Positions 35,499 to 43,161 of a stretch of DNA of 64,000 nt are shown here, one piece after another (the stretch's first letter is position 1; each line of letters opens with the position of its first letter). Source of the stretch: CAVYWD01 sp963772225 (GTDB taxonomy: Bacteria > Myxococcota > Myxococcia > Myxococcales > UBA5297); assembly GCA_963772225.1 (NCBI GenBank), contig CAVYWD010000004.1, positions 62,001-126,000 on the forward strand, written 5' to 3'. The position numbers and the translations under genes are program-made. The notes under the pieces are model-generated. The model did no database searches, was not told the origin of the DNA, and worked only from the letters and a program-made list of their open reading frames with translations.

Positions 35499-37026
35499 CA
35501 GCCCTTTCAAGGTGCGTTCTTTCTCTTTGTTTTCCGCAATGCTAGCAAGCGAGCAGTGGAAACATGAGGGTGTCTTCGGTTGAAGGTTCTCGGTTGCCGC
35601 GGCTTCTTTGGACCACGTGGATGTCGACGGAACTTCAGCAAGTCAACTTCTCCAGCGAGGTCGACAAGCACCTTGGCGACCTCGCTGGTTGGGGCTGCCT
35701 GGAATACTCGCCACGCTTTGGGCGGGATCGCGATCTCCATGCCTCGCCGGGTGCCGGCGATTTCGTCGGCCAGGTAATAGGCCGATACCTCTTCTTGGAT
35801 CTTTTCGGCTCCGTGCTCGGCGCGCAAGGCGGCCTTGATGACCGAGAGAACGTTGTAGGCGACCAAGGCCACACAGAACGCGAAGAGCGCTGCCTTCGGA
35901 TAGCCCAACGTATTGAGCTCGCCTTCCAGGGTTGCCTCCAGCTCCTGAAATGCCAACTCGATGCCCCACCGCTTTCGGTAGACAGCGCCGACGGTTGTGC
36001 CGAGAGTATCTGGTGGGAGATTCGTCAGGATGTGAAGTTCCCGGTCGCCATCACGCGTCGCCTTCTGAAGCTTCAGGGTAATACGGCGGGCGAGGAGCGA
36101 GTTCCCGGTGTCATCCCTCAGCTTCACCTCCTGTTCCCAAACCTCGGCGCCGTCGATGGTGCCGCAGCGACGAAGACGGCCGATCGGTTTCCACGGCACA
36201 TTGATGCGGTGGTGCCTGACGATGAAGAGCCCCTCTCGACGGGCGATGCCGAAGAGCAGGGCGCAGGTGCAGAAGTTGCGGTCAGCGATCCACACGTCCC
36301 TCGGCGCGACCTTCGCCAACACCGCTTCAGTGAGCGAGCGCTCCTGGGCGTGGCCATCCTCGCAAGGGATCACATCGGTTACTTGCAGGAGGCGCGGATC
36401 CAGCACGACCAATGCAAACCCTGGCAGCGGGCCCGCTGCGGTCTTGCGCAGCTCGGAAATCCGATGCTCCGTGGCCGCCAGGTGATTCCCGTCGAGGATC
36501 CGAGCTCGATACCCTGGAAGGAGTTCCGGAAGCGATGCCTTCATGCTTTCGATCAACGGAACAGTGCGACCGGCGACGTGCTTGACCAATGCCGCACCGA
36601 CCCCCGGCTCGATTCCGTCGACCTTGTTGTACAGCGACTGTACCGAGACCTCAATTCGGCGCCGATTGGCTTGATAGGCGGCGTGAAGCGACGGCCGGAT
36701 GCGGTGAACCACGAGGCTCATCAAGTCGACGACTGTGGAGAACAGCAGCGTCCGCGTGTATTGCGTTTCAGCGCTCGCGCCAAACACGGCATCAACATCT
36801 TCGGAGCGCAGCGCATGCTCGAGTGTCCCACGCGCCATCACGCTAATCGGGCTCTGTTCAATGAACGGAGCGAACACCTTGCCAAGAATCATGCGTTGGC
36901 CTTTCGACGGGCGCCCCGGTTTGGACGCGCCCAGGAGAGGCCAGATCCATGGCAGATTCTCAGGACCCGCACAATAGAGTCGAAATCCCGCAGCAACACC
37001 AACTACTTACGACCTTTAAAGGGCTG
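35499..37026. mobile_element. IS4-family insertion sequence, 1528 bp
   Basis: The ends are 15-base terminal inverted repeats with one mismatch: CAGCCCTTTCAAGGT at 35499-35513 and the complement of CAGCCCTTTAAAGGT at 37012-37026. The element carries one intact leftward transposase gene (35507-36892), whose stop codon lies inside the left inverted repeat. It is bounded by an 11-bp direct repeat of the target. The element appears complete and potentially active. It broke an exported-protein gene in the effector island. Confidence 0.93.
35507..36892 (-). CDS. IS4-family DDE transposase
   Basis: The 461-residue transposase has the IS4 DDE fold: first Asp134 in ARILDGNHLA, second Asp204 in VWIADRNFCTC, and the IS4 signature with catalytic Glu312 in YRKRWGIELAFQELE, after a long beta-strand insertion. 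The N-terminal 120 residues are helical (PLHA, SLYNKVDGIEPGVG). It is full length without internal stops, so the element should be able to move by cut-and-paste. Its last codons run into the left terminal repeat. Confidence 0.93.
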   Translation of the reverse strand: MILGKVFAPFIEQSPISVMARGTLEHALRSEDVDAVFGASAETQYTRTLLFSTVVDLMSLVVHRIRPSLHAAYQANRRRIEVSVQSLYNKVDGIEPGVGAALVKHVAGRTVPLIESMKASLPELLPGYRARILDGNHLAATEHRISELRKTAAGPLPGFALVVLDPRLLQVTDVIPCEDGHAQERSLTEAVLAKVAPRDVWIADRNFCTCALLFGIARREGLFIVRHHRINVPWKPIGRLRRCGTIDGAEVWEQEVKLRDDTGNSLLARRITLKLQKATRDGDRELHILTNLPPDTLGTTVGAVYRKRWGIELAFQELEATLEGELNTLGYPKAALFAFCVALVAYNVLSVIKAALRAEHGAEKIQEEVSAYYLADEIAGTRRGMEIAIPPKAWRVFQAAPTSEVAKVLVDLAGEVDLLKFRRHPRGPKKPRQPRTFNRRHPHVSTARLLALRKTKRKNAP

Positions 37027-37037
37027 GTGTCCCTACC
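37027..37037. repeat. Target-site duplication, right copy
   Basis: GTGTCCCTACC, identical to 35488-35498, immediately follows the right inverted repeat of the insertion sequence and restores the reading frame of the interrupted gene when one copy is removed. Confidence 0.92.
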
Positions 37038-37600
37038 GCTGTCGAACGACTCCGTCGCAAATGCATGGCGTTGAACCAAGTGTTCTGTTGTCAGAACGTC
37101 TAACTCATTTCAGGCTGCGCTTCCTTTGCCTTGCGCCGGACCTTGTCTTCTTCAAAGATCTCGAGACCGGAGAGCGAGCCGTTGCGTACAACTGCGAACC
37201 GCAGACGGAGGAAGCTGGATACTCCCGCAAATGTGCTCTCGCTTTCCCGAGCAACCCTCGACAAAACTGGATTTTGGTAGAGGTTGTGCCTGGTGCGGAG
37301 GACCACGCGCTCTCCAATTTGTCGAAACGCCGCCTTCGCGGGCGGGTTCCGTGAAAGGATGTTCCTTTTCGAAGGGCCACCTGCCATTGTTTCGCGCACC
37401 GTTTCCGAACTTTTCTATGTTCAAGGCAAGGAGAGTGCGGCTCTGGAAGTTGCGAAGCTGCTCGAGCCGGTGGTGGGGGTTCTGAAACCAAAGGAGTGGC
37501 CGGGGCAGTGGGACTATGACGTGATTGTGGTTACTGGAACGGAGGCGGGGACCAGCCCCGAGCGGCCTGTGGAACATCAATTTGAGGATGGAGGGCTTCC

Positions 37601-38455
37601 GTGACCCGGTTCGCAATTCTGTTGAGTGGGCTAGTTCTTCTGATGACAATGCTGTCGGGCGCCGTTGGGGCTGCTCCACAACTCCCGATTTACTCGCTCC
37701 AGGAGAAAATATCTGGGGAAGATTTGGAGGAGTTTTTGCGGGGCGGGGTGAGGTGGGGTGATGGCAACGAGTTCTGGTTTCACAGTGACGGAAAGACTCA
37801 GCGGGTGCTCACCGATTTCTCGAAGAGCGCGATGGAGCCCGACATTTGCAGGTGCGTGCCTCCTGTGGACCGCCTTGTTAGTGCAAACGGAATCCAGTTC
37901 ACCTGTAATTATCAGTGCAATGCGACCCATTCGCAGTTTGTGAGTGGCGAAAAACGAGATTTGGTTTCGGGCCGGGAAAAGTCGTTCTTGCTGCGCCCGT
38001 TGTTTGTATCAAGAGAGGCGTTTGCTTATCGCGATCAAGAGCGAGCTCGTGCCGTCGCTTATCGTTGTGAGCCAGATACGGGAAACGTGACCATATCGCG
38101 AATGTGTGCGGTGGAGTACCCGCGGCGGACGACGTTCTTTCTCGAAATAATTCCTGGAGCAAAGGACCCTGCGTTGCTGGGTGAGGTCAGGATGCGACTC
38201 CAGCAGATGACGGGCGACCTCCGCGAGGATGCCTTTCTGTTTCAGGGGCCGCAGGCGAAAAAGCCCAGAACGGCCTCGGAAATATTCTTCGCTAACGAAA
38301 GAAGGGATGCGGCGGAAAGGATTGCTCGCTTGCTTGAGCCAGCTGTTGGCAGAATTGATGTTAGGCCGTGGCCCGGCCGATGGGACTATGATGTGGTCGT
38401 GGTCGTAGGGGCAAGAAAGCTGGCCGAAGGAATGCCGAGCGCGGGCCCAAATTAG
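37601..38455 (+). CDS. Exported protein, possible immunity protein of the effector island
   Basis: The 284-residue protein starts at GTG 37601, overlapping the stop of its broken paralogue. It has a signal peptide (ILLSGLVLLMTMLSGAVGAA, cleavage near residue 24), so it acts in the periplasm. The mature part has conserved Cys residues (FTCNYQCNATHSQF; AYRCEPDTG; ISRMCAVEY) that may form disulfides, and a C-terminal WPGRWDYDVVVVVG strand. No named family is recognised. The tandem position with a paralogue, export, and location directly upstream of two peptidoglycan-hydrolase-like proteins suggest periplasmic immunity proteins; this is inference. The codon use is noticeably less GC-rich than the chromosomal genes to the left. 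Confidence 0.65.
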   Translation: MTRFAILLSGLVLLMTMLSGAVGAAPQLPIYSLQEKISGEDLEEFLRGGVRWGDGNEFWFHSDGKTQRVLTDFSKSAMEPDICRCVPPVDRLVSANGIQFTCNYQCNATHSQFVSGEKRDLVSGREKSFLLRPLFVSREAFAYRDQERARAVAYRCEPDTGNVTISRMCAVEYPRRTTFFLEIIPGAKDPALLGEVRMRLQQMTGDLREDAFLFQGPQAKKPRTASEIFFANERRDAAERIARLLEPAVGRIDVRPWPGRWDYDVVVVVGARKLAEGMPSAGPN

Positions 38456-38519
38456 CCGTAGTTCAAAGTTGTCCGTGTTGTTGGCGTCGGGAGGCCTGGG
38501 TTTGCATCGGGGGAAGTCT

Positions 38520-41500
38520 ATGGCTGAAAGAGTCTGGTTTGAGCGCGAGATGCTGTGGCGCGTCGCGGCGGAGTTTCGAGAGCCCTGGGAGTATCAGATT
38601 GACGAGAAGAAGTGTTATCCAGGTCCCAGCTATCCGGAGTCGTGGTTGCTCCAGGCCTCGAAACGAAAGCTAGGATTTCCCGGAAATCCAAATACAGATG
38701 AAGGGAAAGAGACGCTTGAACGGTTCCTGGCTAGAGAGCGAAGGCGGCGGGCCACGAATTGCTGCATGTTCACGGAGGCAGTTATCATAGGCGCAGCTAT
38801 GGAAAGTGATAGTTCTTTGTCGTGGACTGCCCTGCGGCATCGATACGCGATGATAGCTCCGTTGAAAGACGAAAAATTCCCACCCTTTTCGCCAATGGTG
38901 GCATACCAAGAAGCCGGCATGGCCATCACGGCCGGACCCAATGAGCGCCCGCGCCCCGGCGAATGGTGCATCTGTCAGAACTCCCACCACTCCTTCTTCA
39001 TCATCGACTACGACGAGGAGACGGACCTCTGTCTCACGCTCGAGGCGAGCACATTCCGCCATCAGATCAAGCCCGGAACCGGCTTCGTCGGCCATCGAGG
39101 ATACTTCGACGATGCACAGAGAAAGAGGATGGAGTGGGGCAGACAGATTGGAGCCGAGCGCCCAAATGACTGGGTGGCGCTGCTCAAGAAGCAATACCCG
39201 AAGAAGCTAGACAAGAACTGGGGCGATGACCCTCACTGGGAGGCGATCAAGGCAGAAGGCGCGCCCATGAGTTTCGCCCGCCTCAACCTCCTCACCTCAA
39301 CCATTTCGATGCCCTTCGAGCCCGACGGGAGCCCTCAGCGCCACTACTACCGAAACGAAAAGCTCAAGAACGGCTTCTTCCCCGTGGGCAAGTACCGCGC
39401 CATTCACACGGGGGTTCACGTCCTGCCGCCGGAGTCGGAGGCTCGTTCCCCATCCCACAAAGTCCGCGCGCTCGCGCCGGGCCACATCGTGGCGCTGCGG
39501 CTCCCGGCGTTCCCTTGCTATGACTCCGAGCCTGCGCCCGCTGCCTCTGATGACGATGCAGACACGGATGATCCCAACGAGCTGTGCTACATGCTCATGG
39601 GCAACCACAACGGCTTCGCGCTCATCCGGCATATCGTCGAGAAGGCGCCGCCGCCCACCGTGCAGAAGAGCGATGGCGCTCAGTCATCCTCCGAAGCCGG
39701 CGTCTTCTACAGCCTCTACTTCCACCTCCGCGCCCCGAGCTTCGCCCCCGGCGCGGGAGACGTCTCGGAGCGCGAGGTCGCCTGGCTCAAGCGGCTCATT
39801 CAGCGCTTCGGCTCGGTGACCGTTCTCGATCCCGCACGAGCCGACCTCCACGGCAAACGCCGCTGGCTGGCGAAGGACGAGAAGGTCACGAAGCCGAAGG
39901 TCGTCGAGGGCGGCGTCTACGAGGTCTTCAAGGAGGACCTCAGCGCCAAGGAGGTGCTCGACCTCTCCGCCAATCCGAAGCCACTCGTCCTTCTGCGCCC
40001 TCCTGAGCGCGACCTGAGCGAGCTCTACTCCCGCCTCGAGGCCGGGGAGGTGGTCACCTTCAAGGAACCGTACCTTTGCGTCGACAAGGGAGACGTCGTC
40101 GGAATCGTCGACGGCGAGAGCGGCTTCGGCTCCGGCTTCGTGCACTGGGAGGTCCTCACCCCGGGCGAAGGCAGCATGAAGAAGCTCCTGTCCTTTCTCA
40201 ACGGATTGCTCCCGAAGGAGGCTCAGCTGCCCGATGACTTCTTCGCGGAGGTCAAGGAGAGCCAAGAGGACAACTTCTTGGAGGCGAGCGAGCTCAAGAC
40301 GCTGGTGAGCAAGCTGCCCGCATGCGACGACGACGAAAAGAATCTGCACAAGGAGTACGGATTTTCGGTGCGAACCCTTCGCGAGATGCTCGCGGTCAAG
40401 CCGCCGGAGAAAAACCAGGCGGACCACCGACTCGCCTTCGACACCCGAAAAGCTGCCGCCAAGGGATGCTTTACGGCCGACCTCCGCGTCGCCAACTACC
40501 AAGACCTGGTTCCCGACGGCGACTATTCGCTGACCGTCGCGCTTCAGGGAGGAGGATTCGAATCAGAAAGGGAGATCCAGTACAAGGCCAAAAAGGGCGA
40601 GCCGGTGGTCATCCCCATTCAAGTCCCGGGCGGCAGCCAGCTCTACTCCATCAAGGCCGCAGGAAAGATCTTCACCGACCCGGACCCGGCGCCGCCGAGG
40701 CGAGATGGACCCGAAGCGCTTAAGAAGCAGCTGGCGCTCTTTCAAACCCTCGCCGGCGCGCGGTGGCGAAACTGCGTCGTCTCCCACCTGAATGAATGGA
40801 CGAAGGAGGGCCTGAAGGCGAGCCTCAAGATGCGCGTCCAAAACTTCGAGTGGATTCCGCCGAGCTTGCGGAAATCGGAGTCCGCCGCTGCCGAGCTCCC
40901 GGACGACAAGGCGCTCGACGCCTACGTGGACGCGGTCTATTGGTGGGGCAAGAATGCTCCGAAAGGGGAAGAGCACGAGCTCTTCGGCAACGGTGAGGGC
41001 CAGCTCCCGGCAAATTCCAAGACCGAGAGCGTCAACCCAATTACCCTCGCCTGGCTCCTGAGAATTCTCGAGAACGCCAAGGCCATCCGGATGAGGCCCT
41101 TTAGCCCTTGGCGCGCGAAGGAGGACGAGGAGGTCGCGTTCCTCGCTTGGGAAGGCTCTTGGAACCAAGGGGTGAAACGGTCGGTGGGGAGCGCGCTCGC
41201 GTGCCTTGCCGTCCAGAAGGTGGATTCAGGCGATAACAAGACGCCGATTCGAATGCTCTTGAGCGCCGAGGGCTCGAAGGCGCTCGAAATGGCGCGGGGG
41301 ACGTTCGAGAGCGGCCTCTTCCGATGCGCCGTGCCCGAGCAGATCTGGGGCAAGTTCAAGCTCGCTGCGGCAGAAAACCCCAAAGCGGACGCGACCGATG
41401 ACAAAGCTCAGGCCTCCGCGAAGGCCCTCACGCTGCCAGGCGAAGAGGCGCGCGACGACGCCCTCAGCCTCGAAGTGTTTGCGCCGGTGTTGAAGAGCTT

Positions 41501-43133
41501 GACCGTCCTCTCCGCTCCGAAGGGCGATTTCAAGGCCGTCCTGCAGCTCGAGCGCGGAATGCCGCTTCAGCTGCGCGGGTGGATTGTCTTCGCAAGATGG
41601 GAGGGCAGCGATGCGCCGCCCGGCGAGCCGACGCCTCCCTCTCACAGCATTCCGTTCACGGCGGTCCCGAGGCAGCCGTTCCCGAAGGGGATCGTGGTGA
41701 AGGACGGCATTGTCGAGACTCTGCCGCCCGGCCTCTGGCTGACGGGAAGATTCACGACCGACGAGTACCTGCGGGCGGCGGCGCCGAAGAAGGCGCGCGT
41801 CTCCGCGAGCCTGGCGCTCGCCGTACAGCGGCTGCGGGACTCGACGGGAGGCCGCGGCCTGGCGCTGAGCGCGCTCGCCGAGAGCGGCTTGGAAATCGAT
41901 ATCACCCTTCAGCGCTTGCCAGGGGGTGCCGGCAAGCAGCCTGAAGCCATGGCGAAGCTCTGGGAGTTCTTCGACGGCTGGGTAGATTCGGCGACTCTGG
42001 CTGCAGCGGACGGTGGTGTTCGTCTCGACAAGTCGGCCGCCGACCAAGCCGCCCGCGAAAAGGACTTGCCCAAGCTCCACCTCGTCGATGCGCGGGAGGC
42101 GGACGCCCTGGGCGCCCTCGAATTTGCTTTCGGGAGCGCCGACGCCGTCTTCGCGGCTGAAAGGCTCGGGAAACCGGATCAGGCCATGGTCGACTTGCGC
42201 GTCGGGGTGCGCATCTACAACGGAGCCGTCCCGCCGCCGTCGCCGGCCGCGCTCATCGTCCCTGGAAGTCCGGGCGTTGGGCCGGCGCCGGTGGCCGATG
42301 ACTGGAGCGAGATCGCTCAAAGCGCCCTTGGCGAGCCGCTGATCGCCTGGGCCGCTGAGCCCATCAAGGTCGCGGCGCTGCCGCACGCCAGCGCCTCGCG
42401 GCTCGAGCTCATTCCAGATGAGCCGAAGGCGAAGATCGTCGTCGAGCTTCTCGGCGGGGACGATGCCTATTGGAAGGCGGCGCAGCCGTCCATCGTCGTC
42501 GAGAGGCACCCGGAGATCGCCAAGTCCGCGCTGGCGAGCCCTCAGGGGAGGCGTCAGGTCGCTGTGGCCTTTTTGCTGGACGCGGCCCGAGACCCAACGC
42601 AGCTCAAGATCAAGCTCAAGGTGAAGCAGGGGAAGTATCTGGGCAAAGAGTTGCCCGAGAAGACGTTCGACCTGCCGCAGTTTTCCTATGACAACAGCGG
42701 CCGAAAGGCGAGCTGGGACGCGCCCGAAGGCGGAGCCGGGCAGCTCCAGGCGAACAAAGACCACGAGCTCGAAGTCAGGCTCAAGACCACCGGCATTTCG
42801 GGAGACGAGCTCTTGGAGCTTCTCCAGGTCGAGACGAGCGCCGGCCAAGAGAATGAGATCGCCTTGGACGGCGTCGCTTACGCCTCCAAGAAGGCCATCG
42901 TGCTGCAAAAGAAGACCCGCGCCTTCGGCCGGTGCGACCGCGACGGGCTCTTTCGCGCGATGCTCAGGTTCCTGCACGTCAAGGGCTACGCCGAGGGGGC
43001 GACCCTCAAATTCAAGCTCGTCCTTCGAAATGCGAAGGGCGAGCGCCTCGATGCGGCCAAATTCTCTTCTCCCGTGCTCGACCTGACGGTGGCGGCGCCG
43101 GAGTCGGCGGCGCCGGCGGCTTCAGGCGGGTAA
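38520..43133 (+). CDS. Giant multidomain protein with papain-like and M23-like regions (candidate T6SS effector)
   Basis: The 1537-residue protein has no signal peptide. Near the N-terminus, NCCMFTEAVIIGAA (Cys81/82) followed by PGEWCICQNSHHSFFIIDY (His156/157) and an acidic residue at 175 resembles the Cys-His core of NlpC/P60-like papain-fold amidases. Residues ~290-550 follow an M23 (LytM) pattern: IHTGVHV (His296, His300), VRALAPGHIVAL, YFHLR (His402), then DKGDVVGIVD and GFVHWEV (His542). The usual Asp of HxxxD is His and the first His of HLH is Phe, so activity is doubtful. The remaining ~950 residues are beta-rich and unrecognised. It precedes a lysozyme-like protein and vgrG. Start ATG 38520 has GGGGGAAG ahead; the TTG at 38469 is possible but weaker. 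The 5' ~400 bases are less GC-rich than the rest. Confidence 0.6.
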   Translation: MAERVWFEREMLWRVAAEFREPWEYQIDEKKCYPGPSYPESWLLQASKRKLGFPGNPNTDEGKETLERFLARERRRRATNCCMFTEAVIIGAAMESDSSLSWTALRHRYAMIAPLKDEKFPPFSPMVAYQEAGMAITAGPNERPRPGEWCICQNSHHSFFIIDYDEETDLCLTLEASTFRHQIKPGTGFVGHRGYFDDAQRKRMEWGRQIGAERPNDWVALLKKQYPKKLDKNWGDDPHWEAIKAEGAPMSFARLNLLTSTISMPFEPDGSPQRHYYRNEKLKNGFFPVGKYRAIHTGVHVLPPESEARSPSHKVRALAPGHIVALRLPAFPCYDSEPAPAASDDDADTDDPNELCYMLMGNHNGFALIRHIVEKAPPPTVQKSDGAQSSSEAGVFYSLYFHLRAPSFAPGAGDVSEREVAWLKRLIQRFGSVTVLDPARADLHGKRRWLAKDEKVTKPKVVEGGVYEVFKEDLSAKEVLDLSANPKPLVLLRPPERDLSELYSRLEAGEVVTFKEPYLCVDKGDVVGIVDGESGFGSGFVHWEVLTPGEGSMKKLLSFLNGLLPKEAQLPDDFFAEVKESQEDNFLEASELKTLVSKLPACDDDEKNLHKEYGFSVRTLREMLAVKPPEKNQADHRLAFDTRKAAAKGCFTADLRVANYQDLVPDGDYSLTVALQGGGFESEREIQYKAKKGEPVVIPIQVPGGSQLYSIKAAGKIFTDPDPAPPRRDGPEALKKQLALFQTLAGARWRNCVVSHLNEWTKEGLKASLKMRVQNFEWIPPSLRKSESAAAELPDDKALDAYVDAVYWWGKNAPKGEEHELFGNGEGQLPANSKTESVNPITLAWLLRILENAKAIRMRPFSPWRAKEDEEVAFLAWEGSWNQGVKRSVGSALACLAVQKVDSGDNKTPIRMLLSAEGSKALEMARGTFESGLFRCAVPEQIWGKFKLAAAENPKADATDDKAQASAKALTLPGEEARDDALSLEVFAPVLKSLTVLSAPKGDFKAVLQLERGMPLQLRGWIVFARWEGSDAPPGEPTPPSHSIPFTAVPRQPFPKGIVVKDGIVETLPPGLWLTGRFTTDEYLRAAAPKKARVSASLALAVQRLRDSTGGRGLALSALAESGLEIDITLQRLPGGAGKQPEAMAKLWEFFDGWVDSATLAAADGGVRLDKSAADQAAREKDLPKLHLVDAREADALGALEFAFGSADAVFAAERLGKPDQAMVDLRVGVRIYNGAVPPPSPAALIVPGSPGVGPAPVADDWSEIAQSALGEPLIAWAAEPIKVAALPHASASRLELIPDEPKAKIVVELLGGDDAYWKAAQPSIVVERHPEIAKSALASPQGRRQVAVAFLLDAARDPTQLKIKLKVKQGKYLGKELPEKTFDLPQFSYDNSGRKASWDAPEGGAGQLQANKDHELEVRLKTTGISGDELLELLQVETSAGQENEIALDGVAYASKKAIVLQKKTRAFGRCDRDGLFRAMLRFLHVKGYAEGATLKFKLVLRNAKGERLDAAKFSSPVLDLTVAAPESAAPAASGG

Positions 43134-43161
43134 ACGGCGTCAAGCTCTATTAGGAGGCTTC

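Larger units (their letters stand above)
35186..37604 (+). pseudogene. Exported protein gene split by an IS4-family element and frameshifted
   Basis: The 5' part (35186-35498) and the 3' part (37038-37604) are one gene interrupted by the insertion element. Removing the element and one copy of its 11-bp target duplication joins EIEYKCPY to RCRTTPSQMHG, and the joined protein aligns along its length with the intact paralogue just downstream (37601-38455): ERAVAYNCEP against ARAVAYRCEP, MFLFEGPP against AFLFQGPQ, WPGQWDYDVIVV against WPGRWDYDVVVV. The joined coding sequence is 880 bases, one more than a multiple of three, and a frame change is visible at about 37330-37350. The N-terminus (MTRLFDVARLVGLHALSAAS) is a weak signal peptide. 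ATG 35186 follows AAGGAG. The stop overlaps the GTG of the paralogue (GTGA). Confidence 0.85.

Noticed and set aside
35564..37354. 596-codon plus-strand frame across the insertion sequence
   Set aside because: Mostly antisense to the transposase; only its last ~105 codons, after the right target repeat, are real and belong to the interrupted gene.
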